Positions 10,703 through 21,418 of a DNA stretch of 64,000 bases are shown here, piece after piece (the stretch's first letter is position 1; every line of letters starts with the position of its first letter). This stretch comes from Tethya wilhelma (taxonomy: Eukaryota > Porifera > Demospongiae > Tethyida > Tethyidae). The notes under the pieces were generated by a model, which did not search any database, had not been told where the DNA came from, and saw nothing but the letters and a program-made list of their open reading frames with translations. The DNA lies in NCBI GenBank assembly GCA_964030475.1, contig CAXIPT010000025.1, positions 146,507-210,506 of the forward strand, read 5' to 3'. The translations under genes and the position numbers were made by a program.

Positions 10703-13219
10703 CGTAACCTCACCTGGAGAGACATGCAGTACCTGGTTGTCTACTCCTCCAACCCTCACTTCCCTCAGGACCCTCACTGGCAGGAAAATGGAGCTGGTCT
10801 CAAGGTCAGCCATCTCTATGGCTACGGTATCATTGACTCCGCTGTCCTGGTGAACCGTGCCAGGAACTGGATTGCAGTCCCAGAGAGGTCCAATTGCACC
10901 ATCAACGCCACTACCATGTTCGAGGGACGTACTGTTGCTAATAGAGGGACGCCCCTAGTAATTACCATAACGACCGAATGTGAACTATCCTATTTAGAGC
11001 ACACCCAAGCTATCGTGACTCTGGAAATGCTAGGTGGTTACCGTGGTGAGGTATCGATCCATCTCACGTCCCCCGCAGGGACAGACTCCATCCTCCTCCC
11101 GTACAGAGGACAGGACAGACACCGCGATGGTTTCCACAAGTGGCCTTTCATGAGTGTCTTCAACTGGGGGGAGGCGGCCCGGGGGGACTGGACCTTCAAG
11201 ATAGAGACCACAGGCAGTGCTAGTGTGTCTCTGCAGGCGCTGGAAGTGGTCCTCTTTGGAACGAAACAAGTCCCTCGTGTTTTGAGAGAAGTTCCTGCGG
11301 AGTGTGATGCCCACTGCAAGGGTGGCTGTGCCCAGTCTGGACCACAATTCTGCGATGAGTGTAAGAATGTCCGCATGGCTAGCTCGTTGGAGTGCGTTGA
11401 GACATGCCCAGTGGGCACTTTCAAGAACTACCACATGTGTCGCGACTGTGTCCCCCTCTGTGCCGAGTGCTCCAATGGGAGCTCCTGTGTGCGGTGTGAG
11501 CCTGGTGCTGTGAGGCTCCTCTCTGGCCAGTGTGCTGCCGTCTGTCCCGAACTAACCTACCAGGATGATGACGGCACCTGTCAGCAGTGTCACCACTCCT
11601 GTCTCAGCTGCGACGGCCCCAATGGGACCCACTGCACGGACTGCCCGGGACATCTCGTACTGGAAAATGGTGTTTGTAGCCTGCGAAGTCCCTCATCCTG
11701 CCCGTCGGGCAAGTACTTTGATCACCGGGCGCTAGAGTGTCGGTCGTGCCACTCCACCTGCCTCAACTGCACCGGCCGAGAGAGGACCCAGTGCTCCGTC
11801 TGTCAAGATGGCTACTCCCTCAGCAACACCAGCGAGTGTCTTGCAGACAATGACATCATTGTTAAATCGTGCGAATATGGTACCTATCTCGATACCTTCA
11901 ATGGAACGGCCCAGTGTATGCCTTGTCCGATGTCGTGTGCTAGTTGTAGTGATGGGATCACATGCTCATCATGTGACAGTGGTCACTACCTCACCCCCGA
12001 GGGTCAGTGTGTGTCCGAGTGCCCCCCCTCCACCATTGCTGACGACTCCACTGGGCTGTGTGTCAATACCTCCTGCCACCAATCTTGTCAAACCTGTTTT
12101 GGAAGCGAGTTAAACCAGTGTATGACGTGTGCCGAAGGCTGGCTATTCTATGAGAACACCTGTCTCCAAGAATGCCCTCAGGGTGCCTTTCTCCTGCCCA
12201 ACTCCTCCTCCTGCCAGGATTGTGACGTCTCTTGCCCCTCCTGTTCCGGTCCACTGCCCACGGACTGCCTCTCCTGTTCCAACACCACCTACCACCATGA
12301 TGGGCGGTGCCTCGCTAGTTGCCCTCTCAACACATTTCCCTCCAATGCCGGGAACTGTGAACCATGTCCCGCCAATTGCGCCAACTGCAGCAGCACCAGT
12401 GTGTGCCTGTCTTGCTCCCAAGGCTACCTGCTCATAGCATCATCTGGCGTGTGTGTTGATAAGTGTCCCGATGGGTTTGTGAAACACGTGGCCTCTCACT
12501 CTTGCAAGAAGTGCCTCGACAACTGCCAAGTCTGTTCTGACCTGACCAGCTGTGAGCGATGTCAGGATCTCTACTCCTACTACGCCCCAAGCCAATCCTG
12601 TTTGAGCTCCTGTCCCGATGGTTACTATGACAACAGCGGTCGTTGTGTGGAGTGCAAGAGCCCCTGCAGCTCGTGCAAGAGTGAGAGGGAGTGCATCGTG
12701 TGTGGACGGGCGTCGGCAATGGACCTCAAGACCAACACTTGCATCCCTTGTTGCAACGCCGACCGGCCCACCATCACTCCTTGCTGTGACTGTGATGTTG
12801 ACGACCGGCGGTGCGTGTTTGTGGGCAACATTACTGTCAAGTTCCCCAGCCTCGCCTCATCCCCGCCCGGACAATCTAATTCAAACATTGTGGGTAGACC
12901 CCTAATCGTTACCACTGTAATTGTACTTGCAGTGCTGATCGTCATAGTATTTGTACTGTGTGTGGCGTACGTAATTGTACGAGAGCGAAGGGTGCGCCCC
13001 GTGAAGCAGTACCACCAGCTCCCCCCGGGTGAGGGGGTCGAGGCTCTGGAGATTAAGGGGGCCAACTCCGAGAAGAAATTTTATTCCGACCTCAAGGTGC
13101 CGATAAAGAACCTGTACAGCAAGTTACGCCACAACGGCCAGCAAGGTCTAGTGGTCGGTCAGGAGGAGGAGGAGGAGGAGAGTGAGTCAGAGGCAGAGAT
13201 CTTCTCAGCAAAGACATGA
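7169..13219 (+). CDS. Furin/PCSK5-like proprotein convertase, transmembrane
   Basis: Nine exons: 7169-7342, 7462-7575, 7867-7974, 8226-8354, 8572-8734, 9450-9622, 9814-10026, 10456-10556, 10702-13219; 1230 residues, all phases join. A Ca-dependent subtilisin-type endoprotease that cleaves secretory precursors after paired basic residues. Order: signal peptide ([18 protein letters not shown]), prodomain with internal basic site RERRSAR (about 76-82) and autocleavage site RVKR (108-111), S8 catalytic domain with D161 (ILDDG), H202 ([10 protein letters not shown]), oxyanion N302 (WAAGNGG) and S375 ([13 protein letters not shown]), P domain (about 455-600), a long furin-type Cys-rich repeat region (about 610-1110), transmembrane segment ([20 protein letters not shown]) and a cytosolic tail of about 79 residues ending in an acidic Glu/Ser cluster. 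The layout matches membrane-bound PCSK5 (PC5/6B) more than short furin. The whole Cys-rich region is one 2.5-kb exon. The ATG chosen is the only one giving a signal peptide. Confidence 0.95.
8005..8092. repeat. (GA)n-(GT)n compound microsatellite in furin intron 3
   Basis: About 34 bp of GA followed by about 50 bp of GT, with one N at 8038 at the switch. The N probably marks unresolved repeat length. Confidence 0.9.
8522..8564. repeat. (CT)n tract at furin exon 5 acceptor
   Basis: A CT microsatellite immediately before the acceptor CCCCAAG of exon 5. Exons 8 and 9 also start directly after (CT)n tracts (10437-10450 and 10661-10700), so microsatellites act as polypyrimidine tracts in this gene. 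Confidence 0.85.
10661..10700. repeat. (CT)n tract at furin exon 9 acceptor
   Basis: Forty bases of CT end in the acceptor AG at 10700-10701. See the same arrangement at exons 5 and 8. Confidence 0.85.
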
Positions 13220-13729
13220 ACACTCATCAGTGTCTGTACCATGTCTGTCTGTATGTGTGTGTGTATGTGTGTGGACTGTGAGCTGGCTATGGATTACATA
13301 CACACACACACACATTGATTGTGTTCACCATTCAATCTATCTGTTATTATTAGTTATTATACATGTACACAACATTGTTGTTTTTGTCCATTAAAGATTG
13401 CAAAACTAATATTGCTCAATCTCGATCCATGATTGTCACAAGTACAGTTTACTACCTAATATTAATTATTATTAATGTTTAAAATTTTTGTATTGATTCA
13501 ATCAATTACATAATTATGGTAATAACAATGGATGCATAATTATATTACCTATACTTAATAATCATTAAATTTATTAAAAATTGAATACAAATCCCAATGT
13601 ACAATAATATGTCGCAAACATATACACACAAATTAAAGTTAATACAATGTGTAAATCAAGCACAAATAATATAATTTGTGGAAAGACTCTGGTACAAGTG
13701 TTAAAGGACTCTGGTCAGTTAGCTAGTTG
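13220..13729. other. Furin 3' flank, AT-rich, no gene seen
   Basis: A variant polyadenylation hexamer ATTAAA lies at about 13391, 170 bp after the furin stop, and could end the transcript. The rest is AT-rich with no convincing coding sequence. Confidence 0.4.
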
Positions 13730-13823
13730 CTAGTGCAGTGAGGGCAGCTCCATGTCGTACGCTGAGCCAGAGGATGTGGCGTGGTCCCTGGAGGGGATCG
13801 TGATGTTCTTGGTGGGACTTCTG
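13730..13823 (-). CDS. Possible terminal exon of an unidentified minus-strand gene
   Basis: A short open reading frame on the minus strand begins after an AG acceptor (13825-13824) and ends at a TAG (13732-13730). It encodes a Ser/Thr/Pro-rich tail containing RSPTKNITIP and SGSAYDMELPSLH. Composition and the end sequence look protein-like and the G+C content is higher than in flanking DNA, but I recognise no family and the upstream exon is not visible (a tandem repeat and a 100-bp gap follow). It could be the 3' end of the ankyrin locus whose decayed exon lies at 15306-15506. Confidence 0.25.
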
Positions 13824-13890
13824 CTTGTGATGTGTGTGTAGGGGGGGAGGGGGGGGGGGTACGTTTAGGCCTTATCTTTGGAACAATTAA

Positions 13891-14202
13891 GAGTTATAAC
13901 TCAAACATGAACAGTTAACTCGAACATGAACAGTTATAACTCAAACATGAACAGTTAACTCAAACATGAACAGTTATAACTCAAACATGAACAGTTATAA
14001 CTCGAACGGGAAAAGATATAACTCAACATGACTCAAACATGAACAGTTATAACTCAAACATGAACAGTTATAACTTGAACATGAACAGTTATAACTCGAA
14101 CATGAACAGTTATAACTCGAACGGGAAAAGACTAACTCGAACATGACTCAAACATGAACAGTTATAACTCAAACATGAACAGTTATAACTCAAACATGAA
14201 CA
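13891..14202. repeat. 21-bp tandem repeat array
   Basis: Tandem units close to GTTATAACTCAAACATGAACA, with variants (CTCGAACGGGAAAAGA). The array runs directly into the 100-bp gap, so its true length is unknown. Confidence 0.9.
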
Positions 14203-14302
14203 NNNNNNNNNNNNNNNNNNNNNNNNNNNNNNNNNNNNNNNNNNNNNNNNNNNNNNNNNNNNNNNNNNNNNNNNNNNNNNNNNNNNNNNNNNNNNNNNNN
14301 NN
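14203..14302. other. Assembly gap of 100 N
   Basis: Scaffold gap of round length, so a placeholder of unknown true size. The sequence right of it (14303 on) repeats 16027 onward, so the order here should be treated with care. Confidence 0.95.
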
Positions 14303-14495
14303 TATGGATATGCAAATGGAAGGGTGACTTTATATTGAGGGCTAACTTTATGGAGGTGAGAAGATCATGTTTATGTCATATTTTAAAAGCTTTTAAAGAC
14401 AAGCTTCCATTCTTGACTCATGAGATATAGTTGGAACAAACACAAGCACACACACCCACAGAAAAAACGACTACCATAACCCTAGGTATGCATTC
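14303..14495. repeat. Left copy of a 190-bp direct repeat flanking a TTAA element
   Basis: Starts TATGGATATGCAAATGGAAG and is almost identical to 16027-16221. In both places it runs up to a TTAA-flanked element beginning CCCTCTGAACGC. A fragment (GGAGGTGAGAAGATCATGTT) recurs at about 21889. Confidence 0.85.
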
Positions 14496-14499
14496 TTAA

Positions 14500-15155
14500 C
14501 CCTCTGAACGCGGTGAGCGTATATATACGCTCAATTTCTGCGTTCGAATTTTGCGGCGACCATACATATACGCTCAATGAGTAGCTACGCCTTTCTTTTT
14601 GCATTTCTTTTATAGTAGCAGCTAGACAAACTTCATTTCATAATGCAACTGAGCAATAGTCAAACTAACTATGGTGCAAGCAACAGTGCACCAATCTAGC
14701 TTTTCTCAGAAAAAAAGCTTCAACTTCGGCGAGGGGGTCTGACGCACTAATATCCCTTCGCATCTAAGGCTTTTTTTCTAGTTTGCTAACCAAGCTTTCA
14801 AAAGCGATGCTATGCCTATATAGCCTAACTATCCCTGCACCTACGCTGCAAGTTTTAAGCTTGTGCTCCAAAAGGCTGTGGAGAAAACGTTGCTCTAAAA
14901 CCGATCATTGCAATCGCGACAATTGTGACTATTAGCAATTCATTGTAAACTGCAACGCTACACCTCTACCTTTAACTTGGGTATACTACTAGTAAGTCCC
15001 TCACCTATTCGTATATAGAGTTTAAAGTTCAGTAGTAATTGCTTAGCTTGCAAAAATCGAGCTAAAACTTGTCTATTACGCAACCGCGTTTGCGCACTAT
15101 TGCACATTACGCGTAGGCAGTGAAATTATTGAATTATTAGTACACGCTCAAAGGG
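14500..15155. mobile_element. TTAA-flanked (piggyBac-type) MITE
   Basis: A 656-bp element between two TTAA tetranucleotides (14496-14499 and 15156-15159). Left end CCCTCTGAACGCGGTGAGCG; right end, reverse complemented, CCCTTTGAGCGTGTACTAAT. TTAA targets and CCCTTT-type ends are the hallmark of piggyBac-superfamily elements. There is no transposase ORF, so it is non-autonomous. Confidence 0.75.
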
Positions 15156-15305
15156 TTAACACATGTGCAGGAAGACGTGATGAAGATTCCTCAATAGTTA
15201 AAAATGCTTGAAAATTTTTACCCAATCGGTTGAAGTGTGAAACAACACCGGTCAAATTATATAAATTGCACACTTACATGCCTAGTATAGCCATTGACTA
15301 GTCAC

Positions 15306-15506
15306 CTGATGTTAGGGAATGGAGTGCTGCTAGCATGAGAGGAGTGCAGCCAGCTTAGTTCTGGTGTTCGGCACTTGAGAAGGAGATCCACGACATCTGT
15401 GTGTCCCTTCCAGCAAGCTAGAGTGAGAGGGATGTTATTCTCACTACTGGAAGGACTTTACATCGTGGCGTAGGAGAAGCTGAGCAACAGAGAGATATGG
15501 CCTTCC
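15306..15506 (-). pseudogene. Decayed ankyrin-repeat exon (ANKHD1/MASK-like)
   Basis: A 201-bp exon with intact splice sites on the minus strand (acceptor CTGCAG before 15506, donor GTGACT after 15306). It encodes ankyrin-repeat sequence in three frames: SVAQLLLRHDVK, then ENNIPLTLACWKGHTDVVDL, then AGCTPLMLAALHS. At least two frameshifts and two stops are therefore needed to read it, so the exon is dead in this assembly. The LTLACWKGH and CTPLM signatures are typical of the long ankyrin arrays of ANKHD1/ANKRD17 but occur in other ankyrin proteins. Confidence 0.65.
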
Positions 15507-15748
15507 CTGCAGCACAAACAGAGAGTGGTGTGAGTGAGTGAGTGTACATGAAACTTAGAAGGTTGTGAGAATCATATTGTGGTACAGATACAACTTTTCC
15601 TGTTATGACAGGGGAGCCACCCAGACAGGAAATGGGAGGATTAGAGATAACACTCTAAGAATGAAAACTTCAACACCAAACTCAATGTGAAGATACATAG
15701 CATGTACTGCATGTATGAGACGGAAATTAGCCTACAAAGAATGGCAAA

Positions 15749-15752
<4 letters not shown>

Positions 15753-15782
<30 letters not shown>
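15753..15782. repeat. (CA)n microsatellite
   Basis: Plain CA dinucleotide run in repeat-rich DNA. Similar tracts lie at 22343-22370, 22831-22860 and 29629-29648. Confidence 0.9.
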
Positions 15783-15785
<3 letters not shown>

Positions 15786-16026
15786 TATCAAATAAACTTA
15801 ACTTACATTACACATTCCTTCACGTAGCTTATCATTAACGTGCCATTCCAACCTTTATTTGGATAAATCTGCAAAGGAAGAGAATAGTGTGTGCATAAAA
15901 CATTCATGCCAGCGTGCACGTGTACAGTTCACCTTCTTGTGTGTTCTACTGACCACACCCTAACTAACATAGACACAAATTTTAGCCTCAGAACACTGGT
16001 GATGCAACATGTAATCGGAAGCGTTG

Positions 16027-16252
16027 GTATGGATATGCAAATGGAAGGGTGACTTTATATTGAGGGCTACCTTTATGGAGGTGAGAAGATCATGTTTATG
16101 TCATATTTTAAAAGCTTTTAAAGACAAGCTTCCATTCTTGAGATATAGTTGGAACAAACACAAGCACACACACCCACAGACAAAACGACTACCTTAACCT
16201 TAGGTATCATACTATGTATTCTTAACCCTCTGAACGCGGTGAGCGTATATAT
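16027..16252. repeat. Right copy of the direct repeat, carrying the start of a second TTAA element
   Basis: Repeats 14303-14525, including the TTAA (16222-16225) and the first bases of the piggyBac-type MITE (CCCTCTGAACGCGG). This copy is interrupted at 16253 by another transposon and resumes at 16851; after about 16,925 it diverges from the first copy and the right end of the MITE is missing. Confidence 0.8.
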
Positions 16253-16850
16253 GTTCCACGCATTTTGAGAATTTGCGCAATTTGCAAAATGCGCACGCAT
16301 TTTGAATTATTCCTAAAATGCGCAAGAGCACTGCGCAATTTGCAAACTGCGTATTGTTTAATTTGCGCATGTCAAATTGCGCAACAGCAAACAGTGCAGC
16401 CACAAAGCCAACCCTCTACTCAATTAACCTTGTACTATAAGTGCTTATTAGTGAACTTTTGAAGCCATGATAGCAGTCTGCCTGTCAAGTCTGTTAGGGG
16501 ATAGCTTTACATGCATGCATGCAGCTATATAATTTGTAAGCCTCTATTGAAATCGGTTCCCAACAGAAGGGTGTTGTGGGTAACCTCATGCAGTTCTTGG
16601 AACATTGTCCTGTCTGACTATGCCAAACAAGACAGACTGAGCACTAGATATCCATCAGTGCAAGTCATTCAATTGAAATATGCATACTCAATGTGAGGTA
16701 TAGAGAACACAAGGGCTTTCTAATCTTGTATAACAATTGACAGGTATAGCTATACTAGCCTGAAGACATACAAGACTAATGATTGGAACGCTAGATGTAA
16801 AGTACATACTGACTTTCGCAAATTGCGCAAATCGTTAAAACGCACGGAAC
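16253..16850. mobile_element. 598-bp TIR element nested in a TTAA element
   Basis: Inverted ends GTTCCACGCATTTTGAGAAT and, reverse complemented from the right, GTTCCGTGCGTTTTAACGAT. The host site is known from the uninterrupted copy near 14520 (GAGCGTATATATACGCTC): here GCGTATATAT precedes and ATATATACGC follows the insert, a 6-bp ATATAT target duplication. Interior is AT-rich with repeated TTTGCGCAATTTGC words near both ends and no transposase. Confidence 0.75.
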
Positions 16851-16939
16851 ATATATACGCTCAATTTCTGTGTTCGAATTTTACGGCGACCATATATATA
16901 CGCTCAATGAGTAGCTACGCCTATGCCTACGTAGTAAAG

Positions 16940-18438
16940 TTACACGTGTTCATGGTGATAGAGAATTAAATTTGTGCATTGCTTGAAGTAATTGCCAATG
17001 GTAACTTCATTGCAACAAGGTGCACGGAAATCTGCTGCACCAGTTGGAAATAACGTCGGAAACGCCATTGAGAAGTACCCCTCTGTTGTGAACTCATTGA
17101 TGGGGGTTCCTCCAATGGTAGGCCACATAAGAGTAGATGACTGTGAACCTGGCTGCTCCAAGTTATGGACTGCACGACAGATGGTTTCCCTCTCAGTGCT
17201 TTGATGTGCAGCATTTGGAATGAAGGAGGTAGGCAGGTGGGCTTCATAAGGATCTTCCTGTGAGGCCTGTGCTGCTTGAGTGACCTCTGATTCTTGAGGT
17301 TGGATATAGATATAAGGCCAGAGAGGTCACCATCTTCTGGTAGGTTAGATAAGGCCTGTGTGTTCAATCCGATTCCACTGGCCCGGTAGTAGACATTGTT
17401 CTCAAGCAACCAGGTCAAAGCTTGCTCTACACGCCTCCTACGCACACGAAAGTTTTTATGTGTCTGGTCTCTCTCTTTCCTAACCACCAGGATGTCAACT
17501 TCTGATGGTAATCTTGGGAGACTGGTGGCAAATGACGACACATCTTGTGGGAGGTTAATGACGTGTCCACTGTAACCATACTGGCCTTGAGGTAGCCTGT
17601 AGATGGACATGATCGGCATGACAGCAGACACCAGCATTTCTTCCACTTGAGTTAATTCCTGAATAAGAATATATGCACATATCATTCAACACTTATAATA
17701 TTGAGCTAAGCTACAGGCTAACCTGCAATTGTGGAGGCACAAAGCAAGGGTCCATGTTGTTGGCACAAGAGTATAACTTTGGAACCTTCTTGTCCATGGA
17801 ACACCTCCTACACTCGACAGAACCATTGGGCTGAGCTGACACAGACAGGTTTGGGAAACATTCCAAACACATATCACAAGTAGGATAAGCGATTTCTGAT
17901 ATTGTCTGGTGAAAGTTTTTCATCTTCTGGATCACAGCTGGTTGCCCAAATAATGCTGGTGCTGTATCAGACCTCCTTGCACAAGCCAGAGACCTATCTT
18001 GCTCACGTCTGTGTTCTCTCTCAGAGGCTGTCTCTCTCAATCTTCTATCACTAGCCTGAGACCTATCTCGCTCAAGCCTCTGAGGGGTTGTCTCTCTCAA
18101 TCTTCTATCATTCTCTCTCTTGATCTTCTTTCTCTTTCTGTGGGTTTAATAATATTATACTGAATCTGACAACCTCAACTACCTTCTTAGGTCATAACTA
18201 TACCTGCTTCTGAACAACTGTTATATATCTCTCGTCGTCTCGCTCGCCTGGCTTCTCTTTGCTCAGGCGTTTCTTGCTCCATATGCTCCCTGTAGAGTTC
18301 TCTTCGACGTTGGAGCCTTCTTTCATGAACTATACATTTCAATGCAAGCAAAAACTTTTGTAGCCAAGGACATTGACGTCTCCTCATGGAAATTCGAAAC
18401 GAATCCTTAGGCATGCATATTGCAACACGTGGCGGCAC
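16940..18438 (-). mobile_element. Helitron Rep/helicase remnant (N-terminal part)
   Basis: Minus-strand fragments of the Helitron-associated N-terminal region. From 18438: a basic leader (ELYREHMEQETPEQREARRA); from about 18100: Arg-rich repeats and a cysteine motif region (YPTCDMCLECFP, ECRRCSMDKKVPKLYS); from 17658: LTQVEEMLVSAVMPIMSIYR, QYGYSGHVINLPQDVSSFAT and LPRLPSEVDILVVRKE; finally WPTIGGTPINEFTTEGYFSM and LFPTGAADFRAP. A short GT-AG intron (17722-17659, 64 bp) joins the second and third parts in phase. At least two frameshifts and the loss of the Rep nuclease and Pif1 helicase parts make it inactive. The order and motifs match Helitron polyproteins; host capture is not indicated. Confidence 0.8.
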
Positions 18439-18514
18439 TCATAACATACCTTAAGTTTAAATTTTATTCTACGTAATGTGGCATACGAACAATTAGAAGG
18501 GCATATACGAACAA

Positions 18515-18878
18515 CAGTGGCGGATCCAGGGGGGGGTTCAAGGGTTCCACGGAACCCCCCTTTCAGCTGAGATCTCGCATTATAATTAACTGTGCAGATT
18601 GGAAAAGGTCAAGATGGAACCCTCCTTTCAACTTAAAAATACTAAAAGCAACTCAAAATCACGCTGAATATTAGTCTTTTGTGAAAAATATAGAGTTTCT
18701 GTCTCTTTCTTGCCGTTTTTTCTTCCATTCAGGCTTTTTTGGCAAAATTTTAGCTGCACGAGCGCTAAAGGGGCGGGGCTGTTGCGACCGGAAGTGGGCG
18801 TGGCTACGTAAAAATTTTTAGAGCGCTCCGCGCGCATTGATTGGAACCCCCCTATTCAATTTCCTAGATCCGCCACTG
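18515..18878. mobile_element. hAT-like MITE
   Basis: 364-bp element with ends CAGTGGCGGATCCAGGGGGG and, from the right, CAGTGGCGGATCTAGGAAAT. CAGTGGCGGATCCAGG is a terminus shared by many non-autonomous hAT-type elements of animals. I could not find a clean 8-bp target duplication. No ORF of interest inside. Confidence 0.7.
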
Positions 18879-19493
18879 AACAATTAGAAGAACGAACGAC
18901 ACGACAGACAAAATTGCCATTCAACACACTAGGGTGGGCTCGCTCCGGCTCGCCCAAAAAAGGCCCATGCAGTGCTAACCCAGTGCATGTGCTGATGCAA
19001 GGTAGGGATGATGGTTAATTTGGTCAACAACCAACCACATGTTTTGGAAGGGATCCTATATATAGTAACTTTGGCACCATATGGTGTCTGCCGTAAGCAA
19101 TACTAATGTGGCTCCAAAACAAATCAGGGCTCTCCCTAAACTTAAGTCAATCTGGTTTGAGAATGCCACCAGAATGAGATTCATAATGTTCATAATACAT
19201 GCCAGTCATACTGGTAAGCATCTTGTATGCTTTCTTTATACAATTTAGCCATCATTACATTTCCAATGTTTTTTTTTTTACTTGTAGATACTACAGATGA
19301 ATAAAAATGACTGAATCAAATGAATCAACTTACTTGTAGTCAATAGATAATTTTCCTTCGTCGTTTGTGAATCTCCTTCCTGTGAGATGAATGCACACAA
19401 GTTTTATGGTGGGCTATTTCTGGTATACTCTCTGTTGTTTGGAGATGGGTTGACCGGATCCCTCACGGAATTTAAATCAGCAACCGCGACATA

Positions 19494-19705
19494 CCGTATA
19501 GCAGGAAATTTTCGTGGGGGAAAATTTTTGCGTTTTCGTCTTGAATAGAAATTCGCGGGGAAAATTTTCGTGGATTGCATATTGCGTCTCAACTATACGT
19601 GACGACCACATACCTTACAAATTTCGTGGGGGAAAATTTTCGCGGAAAGCTTCCAAACCGCGAAATTCGCAAAAATTTCCCCCACGAAAATTTCCCGCTA
19701 TACGG
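19494..19705. mobile_element. CCGTATAGC-type MITE
   Basis: 212-bp palindromic-ended element flanked by TA. Ends CCGTATAGCAGGAAATTTTC and, from the right, CCGTATAGCGGGAAATTTTC. Member of the most frequent repeat type in the window (also 22939, 34474, 39489, 61806). Confidence 0.8.
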
Positions 19706-20060
19706 TATGCAATATGCACATGCACATGGTTGTCAAACGACTCGGCATCTTGGAGTGTTGAGACAAATCTTGATACAAGTCTGGATCTGTAGGCAAGAAG
19801 AGGAAGAGTAGCAGTGCAGATCATAGTGAATTGATATACATTAAAATACAACAATCATGTACCAGTCTTTATTTTCAACGCTAGGCACCTGAATTTATTA
19901 GATACCATGAGCAGGGATTGTGAGGGGGTTTTAGTTTTGGGATTGTTTGTAAACATTAGACCATTTGAATTTTCATGTGAATGTGAGAGAGTTGGGGAGG
20001 GGGAGGGGAGGGGGTTAATGGTTATGTTGACATATAGTTATCTAAGGGTCATGCAGCTAT

Positions 20061-20130
<70 letters not shown>

Positions 20131-20142
20131 TATGTGTGTGTA

Positions 20143-20174
<32 letters not shown>

Positions 20175-20181
20175 TGTGTGT
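20061..20181. repeat. (TG)n microsatellite
   Basis: About 120 bp of TG interrupted by occasional TATG. No gene is adjacent. Confidence 0.9.
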
Positions 20182-20411
20182 GAGTAAACATAGGAGTTAC
20201 AGTAGTCATATGCTCATTTGTGTGTGAGTATGTATTTGTGGTTTTAGTGGAAAGTGTAGCTATGGCACATGAGTAGTGGGAGTGGCTTAGAATTTTTTGC
20301 CACACACATAAGTGGGCAGATAAGATGAAATGGATTCAATTTCAGTGTTTAAAGCAGAATTCTACATCCTTTACCTGTTGCCAAGGCTTAACCTATTATA
20401 ACCCAAAAGCC

Positions 20412-21418
20412 ACAAACAAGTGAAAAAAACTGGAATACATTGAGACATAGAAATTATAAAAAGGAAGCAAACAAGATGGAATGGCTGTTTTAGTGTGTGC
20501 AGAATTCTTCCTGCATGGGCTGCATGTAGTACTCTCTTTCCTTAGAAAATTTATGAATATTCAGCCTTTGATGTTTGATTGCTAATGAGGTCTGAGGGAG
20601 AGACATCATGAATATATTAATGAGTCACTAACTGAAGAGATAGAGACCTAACCACAAGAGAAAAGAACTGCAATAGCAGTAATTTGTTCACGAAGAAAAG
20701 GGTTGAATTGTGTGGCAACAAGATACACAAGGGTGAGCTACAAGCCTGAAACACAATAGCTCTATATAGCAAACAAAGGAGCGAACTAGTTTTGTCCAAT
20801 GATCACCAAAAGAACTAGCAGACGCAAGCCTTGTGGCCCTATACTTGACCCGAGAACTGGAGAGCTGGTTACCGTGCCATCTTCTAGAAGTTTTCACTCA
20901 TGTTTGACTTGTGACGAACAAAGAAAGACTCAAGTTAAATTTCAAAGTTTTCTGACACAATTTGACAAGTTTTCTGGTAAAAATTGCAACATCTATAGAG
21001 ACGTTTTCTGACACAGCTACAGTAGCTACACACTCGCTCAATCACGAATTTTTCCAAAATGAATCCAGATTGACGTCACGTTACTATACAGCACGGTCGG
21101 TTACTAAGGAAGTGACTCATTTTATAGAGCCAGTTAGTGACCACGCCTTCAGTTCTTAGCGATCTAGAAGCCCTCAGAATGCTTGTATAGTAACCTCAGG
21201 CTCCACCCTCGGTGTACTATAACAAGCATGCTTCATGCTTCTAAATCGCTAAGAACCTCAGGCTAAGTCACTAACCTATACATGTTGAGTCCCTCGTATT
21301 GCCCATAGGAATAATTCTTTACACACTCAAACAGCCATTCCATCTTGTTTGCTTTCTTTTTACAATTTGGCCATTCCTATGTCTCATTACATTTTCAATG
21401 TTTTTTCACTTGTTCGTT
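20412..21418. mobile_element. About 1-kb element with 100-bp inverted arms
   Basis: Arms 20412-20535 and 21284-21418 are inverted copies: the left reads ACAAGATGGAATGGCTGTTT and the right carries AAACAGCCATTCCATCTTGT. The interior contains a smaller palindrome (21134-21274) and an open frame from 20799 without recognisable homology. The two arms recur almost back to back at 26300-26560, and one arm fragment near 24,440-24,500. Confidence 0.6.
21134..21274. mobile_element. Small palindromic MITE nested in the 20.4-kb element
   Basis: Ends TTAGTGACCACGCCTTCAGT and, from the right, TTAGTGACTTAGCCTGAGGT, both followed by TCTTAGCGAT. The element is 141 bp and has no coding capacity. Confidence 0.55.

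Noticed and set aside
13891..14202. CRISPR-like array
   Set aside because: The repeats are contiguous without unique spacers, so it is a simple tandem repeat; the genome is also eukaryotic.
20799..21011. Possible small protein gene
   Set aside because: The frame lies inside a palindromic transposon, has no recognisable motif, and no splice or promoter context.
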